Source: Nemania diffusa (lineage: Eukaryota > Ascomycota > Sordariomycetes > Xylariales > Xylariaceae). Taken from it: 64,000 nt of DNA. Each line of letters opens with the position of its first letter. The stretch's first letter is position 1. Below are positions 1 through 11,556 of the stretch, piece by piece. The DNA lies in NCBI GenBank assembly GCA_038501195.1, contig JBBPUQ010000007.1:2147501-2211500 (forward strand), given 5' to 3'. A program made the translations under genes and the position numbers. A model generated the notes under the pieces. It saw only the letters and a program-made list of their open reading frames with translations, was not told the origin of the DNA and did no database searches.

Positions 1-1105
1 AATGTGAAGGACAGACACTATGAGAAGTGCGATTTCATAGGGACTGCTCCAACCAACCACGGGTGCTTGACTTGAGGATAACGATAATTAGTCTGGAGAA
101 TATCACACTGTAACGATATTGATGAGATGCTTACTTCCATACGAAATTGAATAGAACAAGACCCGCAACCCCCAAGTATGCCCCGACGATGTCAACGGTG
201 CCATTCGGATCGAGCGGTGCATCAGTTTCAATTGCTATACATGTAGCAGTAAACACAATCCCCCCAAGGAGAGCCCTATAACATTGTTAAAAAAAAGAGC
301 ACTCGTGACGACAATATGTGGGCGGCAACCTTACAGCAAGAAAAAGGCCCATTTCCACTCTGAAAGTTGAATGACTATGGCGCCAATGAGTGAACCTCCG
401 GCCGCGCCTACGGGGGCCATTGCACCAAACAGTGCAAACCCCAAGTTTCGCTTTCTCCCCGGCGGGAACGTGATGCCAATAAGCGCGATGATGTTAGGGA
501 TCATCAAACCTCCCCCGATGCCGGTTAACCCCCTGAAGAAACAGACGGCCACAAGGTTGTTCGCATAGCCTCCCAGGGCGGTCCATAGAGTCCACCAGAG
601 GGCACCGAGCATGAGGACGGTCTTATGTCCATATATCGCGCCTAGTCGGCCACCTAGAAGATAGTCAGATACAAATTAGCAGACAGAGAGTCTCAGCATA
701 TCCCAAGAATTCTACCCCTGAGCTGGCTTGGCGGAATTGGCACATACCTATAAGTACAAATGAGCCCTGGGTAAGCGGAAACGATGCTACGACCCAAGTC
801 GATGCGACACGGCTAGCTCCTAGAGCTTCTCCAATCGCAAGCCCTGAGTTGATTCCAATACCCAAAGGTGAGATTTGGACCAATTGCGTTAATGTCAGAA
901 GCAGCAGGATAAGATTTTCTCTGCTCTTGCTGGGCGCCGTGTGCGTCGGTTGCGAGGCCGGAAACTCGGGTTCCGTGATGTCGCCAGATGTCGCACCGTC
1001 CGTATCCTTCTCCTCGGTCACTTGGCGAGTAGGTGGTTTTTCTAGATGAGCGACTCCATTCTGCTCGCGCTGGAATTCAAAACTGGGTTCTGGTTCTGAC
1101 CTCAT
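1..1105 (-). CDS. MFS transporter, DHA2-like (3' end beyond window)
   Basis: Four exons are visible: 1105-748, 653-335, 275-135 and 70-1 (continuing off the window). All junctions have GT/AG sites and keep frame, giving 296 residues. The first ~65 residues are a hydrophilic, probably cytosolic tail; membrane segments follow. A motif-A-like loop (GGRLGAIYGHK) bridges exons 1 and 2. A motif-C-like stretch (GAMAPVGAAGGSLIG) in exon 2 is typical of drug:H+ antiporter families, and WNQAPVVGW is formed across the 70/135 junction. By family knowledge this resembles 14-helix DHA2 members, including the yeast low-affinity ammonium/drug-type group; the substrate cannot be read from sequence. It is divergent from the methyltransferase at 1894, leaving a shared ~790 bp upstream region. 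No frameshift or stop was seen. Confidence 0.9.
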
Positions 1106-1893
1106 CTTGCTGATTTCATTGATTTACCAGTTCGCGTAGATTGGTTTGGTAAAAGGTAGGGCGCTTGTTGCGTGGACAATCTACGTACAAGCAGTGGGTG
1201 ATGTGGCCGTGATGGTTTTATTGAGTTTGCCATCTTCGAACAGCCGAAATTAACGAGCGAGACATTACCAAACAGATACCTTCGATCACCCTGCTTCCGG
1301 TGCATCTCAAAGACAGTTTGCCGGTGGGATAGGCGGGCATGTGGGGGAAACTACCCTGTGGGATAAGACAAAGGGTGGGATGTGGGATGTGCTGTACTGT
1401 GTCGCACGTTAGTACCAGAGAGAGTAGGTATGTGACAAATCTGCAAGACATTTCTTAGGGCTGAGTATTACGCTGAGTATCGCGCTAACGCTCGACATTC
1501 CTCCTACGTTGTGTTAAACGCAAGCCACGGTATGACATTCTGACTGGCATATCTCAGCCATACTTTGCCCCTGGCAGCCTTATTTGCTACGTCTATTTGA
1601 TACACGTAGACATGACAAAAATAGGATCTAGAAGGTATCTATCGGTGGATGAACTTAGTTACTAGTAATCACATATTAGGCCTAGCCATGGGAAGGATCA
1701 AAAACTCGTAGTCCCCTAATAGGGGTCAAGACGAAAATCGCAAAAATCTTAGAGGTGTAAGATTCTTCTGTATAATTATAAAATAATCGCCAGTAGTAAA
1801 TCCACGTCTAGTAGTTTCCACGCTCCCTGTTGACGAACTGTTATTGCTGTTCAAAAATTCCACATTGAGTCTTTATCAAGTCAAGAATTCAAA
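1106..1893. other. shared intergenic region of divergent MFS and methyltransferase genes
   Basis: This gap separates two divergently transcribed genes and must hold both promoters. The ORFs inside are short, overlap in several frames and show no protein-like composition. The part from 1600 to 1880 is AT-rich. I see no recognisable operator or repeat. Confidence 0.5.
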
Positions 1894-2854
1894 ATGGCGG
1901 CGACTACCTTAACAAGCAACCGTCAATACCACGACACCTCATCTGCATATGTGCTCCCGAATGAGTAAGTTATTCCAATTAGCATGGAGTACAATGACCT
2001 ATTTACTAACTTATCGCAGTGCTGTCGAGCACAACCGCTTGGATGCCCAGGCGGCTGCTATTGTTACCATGATTGGTGGTGTTCCCAAGCTTGCACCAAG
2101 CCAAATCCTTGCGAACCCAGAGACAATCGCGGATATTGGTTGCGGGACAGGCGTCGCGACTATTCAACTTGCGAACATGTTCCCTGATGCTCGAGTATAT
2201 GGCGTAGATCTCTCGCCAGTTTCAGAAGCAGCCAAGGACATGGCACCAGGTAATGTCACCTGGATCCAGGGCGACATTATTGATCCCGACCCTGAAAAGT
2301 CCGACATCAATTCCATCAAGTCGAAGTTTGCCAATGAGGGACTGAACTACCTATTTGGCCGCATGCTCTTCTTAGGCATCAATGATTGGCCACGATATGT
2401 TGAGACCTGCGCACAGCTACTACGGTCAGGAGGTATCATTGAGCATCAAGATCTTGATTGGGATTTTTATCGAGTCGGAACAAACGAGTGTCTGAGCACG
2501 AATTGGGAGTGGCATCGAGCTACTCTCGATGCCTGTAGAAAGACAGGCCTTTCAATCTCTGCAGGTTCCTCCGCTGCCTCACGCATGAGAGAAGCGGGCT
2601 TGGATATAATCAGCACCCAGACATTTGAGTTCTCATTTGTCCCTTCCAAGCAGGCTCCTAACAGCCAGGCTATGGGGCGCTATGTCCAAGCTAAGCTCAT
2701 CCCGCAATATCCCGAGCTGCTGCGAAAGATGCTGTCTACTATTGGTATTACTGGTAGCAAACTGGACAAGTTAATTCAGGACTGCCTGCGAGACTTGGCT
2801 TCTGAGGAGGGTATTCACCAGAAATACACTGTCACGATCGCTAGAAAGGCTTAG
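1894..2854 (+). CDS. SAM-dependent methyltransferase (class I)
   Basis: Two exons, 1894-1964 and 2020-2854, encode 301 residues. The 55-nt intron has donor GTAAGT, a perfect TACTAAC branch site (2004-2010) and acceptor CAG. The in-frame ATG at 1949 lies inside exon 1. The upstream ATG at 1894 is preferred because its A-rich context is good and it restores the family's N-terminal signature, YVLPNDAVEHNRLDAQ, across the junction. SAM-binding motif I is at residues ~62-69 (ADIGCGTG), and the acidic end of strand 2 follows in VYGVDLS. This is the fungal LaeA-like / small-molecule methyltransferase type, often found in secondary-metabolite clusters. The substrate is unknown. A chromatin-regulator role is less likely than a tailoring role given the transporter and IDO-like neighbours, but that is inference. 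Confidence 0.92.
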
Positions 2855-4262
2855 GCTGTCATAGCTAAACAGTACTATATTTTGATAGTTGTTTGATAGA
2901 ATTGAATATAATCAAAGACCTCCTGAAGTAGGATTTTCTATACTATTGCTATTAGGTTTATTCTGTCTCTTGGTTACAATATTTATGTCACGGTCCCATA
3001 TATAAGACCTGCAAACAGTCGACGTTCCCACCTTGACAACGTTCTACTTTTGGTAATTAGTGTTGTGGTTAACGTTGCAGTTCTGTTCCCTGACAATTTA
3101 ATCTGGCTCTCGTACAACATGTCAACATTGTGTGACACTGTGAATGATTACTTTTTGGCCCCATAGAATGCAACATCAATTAGTATTTGATTAAACTACC
3201 TACCTAATTAAAAATTAACGCGACATTGACGACGCGTTGAACTCGTCCGAGAAAGCACCGTAGAAGGTTTCATGACGTAACATATTAACGCCGAGCCAAT
3301 CGATTTGCTCGCTAAGCTCAAAGATTCGTTTGTAAATTGACACAATTCGTAACAATATGACATTTGGCGCTACTGCATTCCAGAAGGATGCGATGGATTG
3401 ATTCCCAGTCAGCTTGTGCTACAACACCTCGACCGCTCTTTAGTGATAGGGAGTGTGGGATGGTCCGGTGGTGGCGCTGACGGGTGACCAAAGGACTATG
3501 GACAACCTTAGATAATTGCCGCGTTAATGCATACCCGGCCGGCAATTAAGAAAGAATTATTTAATTTGAGGATCGAAAATAGAATCATATTATAACTTGT
3601 GTTGCAGTTCTGGATCGCCGCCACAGGACTCATTTGACGTAGAGGGCTGACCAGGGCCACCGGCTATTACCCGTTTCATGATCCGAAAGCGAGCGTCCGA
3701 TATGCAGAACAATAGTTTGAGTAATAGAGACCAAGAAATGCAATGCATTATCCCATCTGGCACCATCTGAATGTGCAATGACCTCAACAGCTAGGTGCCT
3801 ATGAGCGCCTCATCGCGCAAATAGTAGATCCTTAAGGACGTTTTGATGCTAATGTAACCAGGAAGACAGGCACTCTCTAAACAAGCGATAGAATAGACCT
3901 CATTTGGCTGAGTGATCAAAGGGTTATCACTAAGCCCTAGCACTTGAAGTATACATCATTCAATACGTGGTGCCATCTTCATACAACCGTCATCTTTACG
4001 CCACATATAGACATTTCGAGAATGAGCGTGAATAAGTCACTGTAGTAAGTTATAAATAGGGCGATTAGAACAATTCGTACCTCTTTGCTGCCTAGTATAG
4101 GGGTAAGAGTAGATCAAAAGACATATCTAGCAGATGCAAGATTTTAGACAGCCTCCTCGCTACACGATATACGATCAAGGGGGAAAGAAATCAACATCCC
4201 ATTGTTTAGTTTTCGGTTATCACACATAGAACCGCTACTTTAACCGTATCAGCATCGAAGCT
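2855..4262. other. intergenic, no gene seen
   Basis: This stretch holds the methyltransferase 3' UTR and the promoter of the IDO-like gene. Its first half (about 2870-3240) is AT-rich. Two small minus-strand ORFs near 3318-3545 and 3590-3787 have no recognisable domain, and I treat them as chance. Confidence 0.5.
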
Positions 4263-5823
4263 ATGGCTACCCTTATTTTCACAGTTAGTTTTTTTGCTCT
4301 CATTGCTTGGGGAGCTGTACGGATTATTCGATGGCTCGTCCGAAAAGATGGGGAGTTCGGCAATATCGACAGGATTCGCAACCTCAAAACCTTCGAGGGC
4401 CGCAACGAAACGGCATTGGCTCTTTCTCGACTTGTTCGTGAGGATGGTGCCGGAGAATGGCCTCCAAGGTCCTCTCACTACGCCCTACCCACCTACTTCC
4501 AAGCCTACCAGGACATATATATGGAACTTATCCCATCCCTATCAACGGCCTCCCCTTCGCTAAATGACGCCGAAAATGAACAACGCATAACGAAGTTTCG
4601 TGGAAACATGCGCAGGCTTCTCTCTGAGAGAATCAATATTCCAGATATCCGGGCAGCCCTAGCGAGGGTCGAGTCAGGGGAAAATTCACATCTCCCACCG
4701 GATGTGTATAACGCGATCTACAGCTGTATAGCTGTTTGTCGACATGCCTATAGGTAAATTTCTACCTTATTCTCTTCTAGCCGTGTCTAAATAATAACTT
4801 CAACGACTAGATGGGGCAGCATACCTGTGGTGAAATTTGCACAACTTGAGACCGTCGTAGACTTCCCTCCGGAGTTGGATGCCCCTTGGCCATATCTCCA
4901 ACGACATTTCGGTGTGGAGGCAGACAGCGGAAACAACACTGCGAATGTCTTGCTCAACGTTGATGAGAAGGGCAAGAGAGTCTACGAAATTAACGTTGGA
5001 ATGTCGGACCTAATTAGGTCCTCAGAGGAAGCTTTCTTCCGCATGTTTTTCGACGTAGAAGTGTTGGTAAGTTAGCTTTACATTTATATAATTAATTTTG
5101 GGTTTGAGCATGTTATTAACGTGTCACATATTAGGCATTCCCAATTTACTACGAGATAGTATCCGCCATTGTCGCTTTCGAAGACGGGCGTAAGGACGAT
5201 AGTCTCAAGAATCTCCAAAACGTAACGCGGAGATTGCGCGAGCTACTCCTCATATTCTACCACAACCTAAAAGAATCCCACGTGTCTCATAGCGTCTGGC
5301 TTAGCTATGTCCAAGGATTTCAAGGTTGGGGAGTTGGGAGAGTAATTGACGGAAAACTTGTCAAATATGACGGATTGTCCGGCAACCACGTTCTTTTCTT
5401 TCAGGCTGTGGACGCTTTCTTGGGACTCGATAGATACCTGACGGATGAGAACATGGATCGATATATCCCTGTCAACCAACGAGATTTTTGCTCGGCTCTA
5501 AAGAAGTATTCCATCCGCACTAGGCTGCACGGCAAAGATGACCTTCTGCTCAAGAAAGAGATTGGAAAGATCGTAAACCACATGAAGGTATGTTGCTCTC
5601 CATATAATGAGCGTAGTATTTCCGCATCTAACATTACTGAATGCAGGTCTTTCGAGCAGCACACAAAACCCGTGTTAAGTCTTATCTAAAGCAACCTGCG
5701 CCAGAGCGCTTGATCATGACCGCTGGAAAATCTGTGTTAGAAAATCAACATACGCATGGATTTGAGGATGCCTACAAGACACTTGACGATATGATGGCGG
5801 CAAGGCTGGAAGTAACCATTTGA
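4263..5823 (+). CDS. indoleamine 2,3-dioxygenase-superfamily (PrnB-like) protein with N-terminal membrane anchor
   Basis: Four exons (4263-4753, 4811-5066, 5135-5587, 5647-5823) encode 458 residues; every phase closes. Residues ~3-27 form one hydrophobic helix followed by RWLVRK, so a signal anchor is likely. The catalytic half parallels mammalian IDO. LSGNHVLFFQAVDAFLGL (residues 330-347) sits where IDO has its GQSS...DVLLG segment, and YIPVNQRDF (359-367) matches the RYMPPAHRNF region. His406 in FRAAHKTRVKSYL falls where IDO has its proximal heme histidine; that codon lies just after the last intron. WGSIPVV and PWPYLQRHFG in exon 2 are also conserved-looking. I infer a heme enzyme acting on an indole or tryptophan-type substrate. 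Fungal PrnB/DUF1864-type proteins are the closest family I can name. Whether it has dioxygenase activity is unproven. Confidence 0.82.
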
Positions 5824-6628
5824 CAATTGACAATGGCTAATGTGATGGTGTTCGATGGGCCCTATATTCAAGTTATCCCCGTAGAGTCTAGACTAAATCT
5901 GTTTAAATTAACTGTTCTTCTTATTTAACATCAATACATACACTTTCAACTATTATTAATAATACATGAACAGAGTTTGTCAATATTGAAGGGTAGAAGA
6001 AGTTATGTGACTAACATGTTATTAAGAGGTAAGAAATTGCTAGAACCCGTATACAGATAAATTATAAATGTTGCTGCCAGATAATATTGTACGGGGGGAT
6101 ATTCTTACTCATGCAAATTAGGTTGCAGCTTGTCAATCTTCATCGGCAAGTGAACTTTACAGCTAAATCGGAAAATATTGTACTAACAGAAATATGTGGA
6201 AAGACTACCAGAAGAAGAAAAGACCAATAATCCTCGCTGATACTCTTACAATTAGAATTCTAGTAGACATTGAAACAATACGAAGGAATTGCAGAAGCAG
6301 AGCTGCATGAAAGCAATAAAATTAGCTTGTATGTCGACAGAAGTGTATAATTGCAGCTCAAAGTCTAATTCACAATTCCTTTTGCAGTTAGATAGGTTCG
6401 GAGTTATTTAGTAAAGGCTCTGAGTGGAGTGAGTTTTAAATGGTTCAAAATTCATAGAACTGGCGAAATCTAATAACTAATGCTAGCCCTAAGCCCGACC
6501 TTTCGACAAACACTTTATTTCAACAACTAGCCCCTATTTCGTGGTTAAAGAATGGAAGTAAGATTTGGCCGATATTGTTAAGACCTGTAAGTAGTGCAAC
6601 TTTTCACACTACACACTAAGCTTTCTAA
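5824..6628. other. AT-rich intergenic between convergent genes
   Basis: This is the 3' region between two convergent genes. It is clearly AT-rich (about 5880-6560), with no ORF of note and no recognisable repeat family. It could be a mutated mobile-element remnant, but nothing coding can be read. Confidence 0.4.
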
Positions 6629-7467
6629 TCAGAAGGCTTGAGCCGAGACAGGATCAACATTGATGCCCTTGATTTTGCCCTGTGCAGAAAGAATGCTTGA
6701 TGCATTATTAAGGGCACCTTCGTGGAAAGTAGCAAAATCTTGAGGGCACCATTATGTTAGTCCCAGGTAGATCTAGAAGGTATATCAAGAACAAAAGTGC
6801 TCATAAGAGAACCACTAATGAATTGGAAAAAAACTTACCCTGTACGTGCCCGGTTTCACAGGCATAGACGCTCCAGCGAATGAGAGTTTCATATTCAAAG
6901 ATACGGGTGCCTTCAAGGGTCACCCAATAGCCGCTGAAAGATCCGTTGTTTGAGTGGTACTCAACAGGGACCGTGGATGGCAGTTGCTCAAAGCTCTGTA
7001 CGAACGAACCATCGTGCTTGACTTCATACTCGTAAAGCTGACTTTTGGATTAGTAAAAGATCGAGCCTTTTCTTGCGAAGACACATGCTTACAAGTTCGG
7101 AGATGTTGTATACACCAATCGCCGTGGGAAACAGACTCGTTCGCGTAGAAACACCTGCCTTATTGTTTGGCCCCTGAGTCTTGAATGGAACAGCGCCTAG
7201 CCAGCCAGAATTGTAGACTAGAGTTCGATGTCAGAATCACCCCTCTAAATATTCGTATACGAGTTGTCATCACTTACAGTCATTGACTACAGCGGCGACA
7301 TCGCCCACGGCTGCCCCAAGGACCGAAACAGTGACAGACTCAGATAATTGAGTTCCTTCAGGGCATTTGCAAGGAGTGACGGGCTTGGTTGAGCAGGCTG
7401 GAAGAGAGCTAGCGATAACAGCAGGTACAGCAGACCATGCTAGCGCGTGAAAGATGATGGACTTCAT
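6629..7467 (-). CDS. small secreted protein, unknown function
   Basis: Four exons (7467-7278, 7217-7093, 7037-6839, 6738-6629) give 207 residues ending in SAQAF. All splice sites are canonical and phases agree. The N-terminus is a signal peptide (hydrophobic core FHALAWSAVPAVIA, then SSLPACS), and Cys-Lys-Cys follows in the mature N-terminus. The rest reads as a compact beta-rich domain with SFSGYWVTLEG and IRWSVYACETGH and no transmembrane helix. I recognise the general look of fungal secreted hypothetical proteins but no enzymatic motif, so I assign no function. The gene is divergent from the tyrosinase at 8354 and shares its upstream region, which hints at common regulation in secretion or cell-wall and host-surface contexts. 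Confidence 0.85.
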
Positions 7468-8353
7468 TATGTTATGTGAGAGTATCGTTGTTTTCTATGT
7501 ATCGTGCAGTAAAACCTATGTAGTCGTGGTTGATTGAGTGTAAAGAATCAGTCTTTTAATCCGGTGGAGGTTGCTCTCTTTTGTGGCCTCCCACTTTACA
7601 TCCCCTACTATCCAGTATATTTCTTTGTTCTACTGAGGTCGCCAAAATCAATCCCACCTAGCCAACGTCATCCAATGTTGAACGGGTTGTAATTTTCATG
7701 AGTAAGGCTGATGACTAGCAGAGTAGTCTTAAAACTGAAGGATTTAATTAATTGGAATCCCATGTGGGATATGCAAGCCTCTGTGGCACGAGATGATACT
7801 ATAGGTAAGTAGTACAACAGCGGTATATATGTATGACCTGCTTACGCAGATCAAGCCACAGGACTCGCCGTTTATTTACTGACAGCCGCACTGCGCATTG
7901 ATTGCATTACAACCTAAATACACAAATATAGAATGATCCTTCGTAGCCTTGTACCTATCTGCCAGTTGAAGGTAGCAACAGCCTACTGACGACTACGGTA
8001 GGTTTCATCATTGACTAATGACTGAGTACCTATTATCTTTTGCTCGTTCTAGTCCACATCTACGGAGGGCCTGAAGCCACAACTAGCCTCAGGATAACTA
8101 TCGACATGGGAAAGGGTGCTTTTTGGTATCAAAAATAGCCGAAGGATCGAAATGGATCCAATCTATCGAAATGGATTCAATCTTTTTGAAACGGCCGAAG
8201 GAGACGACGATGGCGACGGATAGAACTGTGGGAGAAGCTGAGGGCGGCAAAATGAATATAATAGACCTCAGCCGTTTCTGTCTGTGTTAGAATGATCACA
8301 GCTCAACAGCCTCGTCTAAGATCGAACTCTACTATACTCTCTCGCTTTTTACA
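7468..8353. other. shared promoter region of divergent secreted-protein and tyrosinase genes
   Basis: 886 bp separate the two start codons. A tandem 19-bp duplication at 8146-8183 lies on the tyrosinase side, and a TATAAT-like stretch (GAATATAATAG) is present about 100 bp before the tyrosinase ATG. No ORF is convincing. Confidence 0.5.
8146..8183. repeat. tandem 19-bp direct repeat upstream of tyrosinase
   Basis: ATCGAAATGGATCCAATCT (8146-8164) is immediately followed by ATCGAAATGGATTCAATCT (8165-8183), with one C/T difference. It ends 170 bp before the tyrosinase start codon, so it may be a duplicated regulatory site. No known factor is assigned. Confidence 0.75.
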
Positions 8354-9697
8354 ATGAAGGTCGCCGGGCTGCTACGTTACTTTTCGCTCCCGCTTGCAAT
8401 TTCAAGCGTGGTGGCAACTCCCTTGACAAGCGACCAAGATCAAGCATCGAAAGAAATTGCAAATTTGCAAAATGTTGCAAATCAATACATCGAGAGCAAG
8501 ATCAAGGCTCATGGAGGAACTTGCAATAGCAAGAACATAATCCGCCGCCAAGAATGGTATGCTGGTCCTGATTCCATGCAGTTCACTTGGAATTGATATC
8601 AACGAGAGTGATGATTATTTAGATGGAAGCTAACTTCGTGAATAGGGGTGCTATGTCGAAAAATGCTCGTCTTGAGTACATCAGTGCTGTGCAATGCTTG
8701 CAAGCGAAGTCTCCCCTTTTCTCCAAGAAAGCTGCACCAGGGGTTCGAAGTCGTTTCGACGATTTCGCCGCAACGCATATTCAGCGGACTCCTTATGTGC
8801 ATTTCGATGTTGGTGACCTCCCGTCAGTCTAGTGTCCCAAACACTTTGCTAAATCTTACTAGGGATTGTTTTTCCCCTTCCACCGTCAACTAGTCTGGCT
8901 GTACGAGAAAGCACTCCGTGAGGAATGCGGCTACAAGGGCTCACAGCCGTACTGGGACTGGACTCTGGCTTGGGAAGACCAGCGAAAGTCGACCGTATTT
9001 GACGGGTCCCCTTACTCTATGGGCAGCAACGGAAAGCCGATCCCCCACGGGCCTACTAACATCTCAGCGTTCGGCCTGTCACTGACCATCCAACCCGGTA
9101 CGGGAGGTGGCTGCTTGTACTCGGGGCCCTTTACAGGCTACAACGTGACGCTAGGACCGGTGGCCTTCGAGCCCAAGGGCCCCGATGGCGGCTTAGGCTA
9201 CAACCCGCGCTGCTTGTCTCGAGACATCTCGTCTGAGTGGAGCAACCACACCAAGCCGACTGACGTTCTCAGTCTATTGACGAATTGCAAGGATGTAGGA
9301 TGCTTCGATAATCAGATTGAGATGATCGACGGTGTCCACGCAGGCGGTCACTTCTCGATGGGCGGTCTGGGCATTGATGCGTACTCCAGCGCGGGTGACC
9401 CTGCGTTCTGGTTGCATCATTCTCAGATTGATCGCATGTGGACCATCTGGCAGAATCTTAACCCCCAAAATCGAACTTTGCAAGTCTCAGAAACTGGGAC
9501 CGCGTTTAACGGTAAGCCAATCTCGCTTCGTACTCTGATTCTGGCTTCTGTATATACTAATACTAGTCATTTCAGAACCTCCTAGTCCGAATGTCACGTT
9601 GGACACGGAAATCGACTTTAGTGTTCTTGGACCACAAGTTGCGGTCCGAAAGATTGTATCAACAACCGACAATGACTATTGTTATATGTACGTCTAA
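8354..9697 (+). CDS. secreted tyrosinase (type-3 copper enzyme)
   Basis: Four exons (8354-8556, 8646-8808, 8863-9511, 9576-9697) encode 378 residues. The second intron uses the weak donor GTTGGT, chosen because it alone restores the conserved reading VHFD-GLFFPFHR. A signal peptide is present (LPLAISSVVA). CuA ligands are His112 (AATH), His120 (VHFD) and His129 (FPFHR). CuB has the His281-x3-His285 pair (VHAGGHF) and a His in FWLHHSQIDRMW (307 or 308). PYWDW follows CuA as in the family. Tyrosinases hydroxylate phenols and oxidise diphenols to quinones. This short secreted form lacks the long C-terminal shielding domain of intracellular fungal tyrosinases, so it probably acts outside the cell on phenolics. 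The protein ends at TAA 9695; a further small 3' exon is possible but not needed. Confidence 0.92.
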
Positions 9698-11556
9698 GTG
9701 TCGTCACTAACGTGTGCAACGTGATGCGAGTAGAAGAAGGAATATGCTCTTCGCTTTTCAGGGGTTCTTGTTATGGTGTAAACTATTTATCTGTGTTATT
9801 ATATCTTTCAGCATATTAGACCGGTTTATATTTAGGTGTGTTGGTGGTATTGTTTGCTTCATTGTTAGAAATATACGGCTACGATGAAATGTTTTAAAAA
9901 AATAACAGACAAAGCATCTATATAAATATATTTCAACACTATATACAGAATGTCAAGTTTAGCTAAATTTTGATTCTTGTCACTCACTGCCAAGGCTTGA
10001 TTACCTTACGCTAGTCGTAATAATGTAAGCCGGCTGTAAGCATGGTTCGAACGCTCGGGCGGCGACAACTTCGGCATCGGCGGGGCGAGATGCGACGTTT
10101 GGGGTAGCCGCTTCTACCGGAAGGGGGATCGTGAACTATTACTCGACCCGCAGCAGCTCGCCAGACTTACAGCATCTTTAAACCCTAGGAAACACACTAG
10201 CTTCTAAAAACTAGATTAGACCTCGTCGGATCGCATTCGCCTCGCGAAGACGTATGATTTAGATCTAGGATGTTTTCCTCCTAGCCTAAAGAACATACGG
10301 CGGGGGCCGCCGCAGCGTTTAGTTGAGGATAAACTATCAAGTAACGTGGGGTGGTTAGGTCAGAAGATCTAAACATTGTGAGCTCTTGACTCCCTCGTTC
10401 ATATGACTGGCTGCTTTAGAGAGCGGGATATTGGCCTAACTGTTACAGTCTTACATGTGATAACGCGTTGTAGTATTGTCACGCAGTGCCTTGTCCGGTG
10501 CCGAATAGTCAGAGCCTATCTAAATGAAGCTACTCTCATCATCAAAATTCGTTGGCTGTCTCTCCACGGCGAAAGCTATCGGTACGCGCGCAACGATGAA
10601 CATCATACCGACCAAGCTCTACTCCATTAACGGTCTTGTGGCACTGTGTTCTACTAGGTTTGATTTACCTACCACTAATATGCCAATAGCATATGCGTAT
10701 GTAACTTTTGGCGTCATCGCGACGTGAGGTGAGCTATAGCTCAGATGCGCTGGTCTTTTCAGCGGGTGACGTATGAGGAAAACAGCGCGGCTGTACTTGC
10801 CGTATTTGTCTAATTGAAACGTAGTGATTGCTTTGAGGGGTTTATAGTCGCTTTGTAGCGATTAAAGCTATTTGTTTAAACTACGTACCTAGATATGCAT
10901 GTTTGCTGATGTGTTTGCTGGCGGGTCTGGGAGTACCCGCGGCGGTTTCGGAGTATGTTTGTAAGCATATACACTGCGGTATACTGGTGTCTATTTGTCG
11001 CATTTTCCTCGAGTTTGACTATCACCTCGGCGCCATCAACTGGGCTAACGCTATGTGATGTAATAGCATGGTGTGACTTGATCGAGCGAGGTCGACTTCA
11101 GAGCTGGCTGCAAACGTATCTGGTGGCGATACAGACCAGTCATTTTGTTTACTTGTAAGTTCTCCGATCACGATTTACGACTAGGGTTATTGTAATCATC
11201 GCGAGAATGAGCATGAGGCGCGTAGATAGATGCGCCATCGGCGTCTTCTCGTAATAATTAGAATTAAACATGCAGAGCATGTGTCTATGCTTCCATGTCT
11301 TATCTAGTACCTATATCCTGCCGGCCCAGGTCCCGTCCGGTATTGTCTAACCAGGTCTATACGACTCTTTATGTCGTTCTTCTTTTGTCCCAGGATCTTC
11401 TGATCTATCCATTTCTATGAATATATTTTCTTCCCGTATCCAGGTAACGCCCGCGCTCTATAAATTCAAAGCAAAGCCCACGTAAAAAAAAGTAAAAAGG
11501 GTAGGAGTAATCGGTCGACTGCTTCGCTTCGTTCGAATCTCCGTTAAAGGCCCCGT
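9698..11556. other. intergenic with possible decayed coding relic
   Basis: 9780-9960 is AT-rich. A GC-richer patch at 10040-10370 has one plus-strand frame that stays open except for TAA at 10205 and TAG at 10217, and it reads as ordinary protein (for example LLLDPQQLARLTASLNP). I do not recognise it. The rest, to 11556, holds only short overlapping ORFs. Confidence 0.35.

Noticed and set aside
11528..11540. GTTCGAATC, a perfect tRNA B-box, near the kinase 3' end
   Set aside because: No T-stem pairing and no A box at the right distance.
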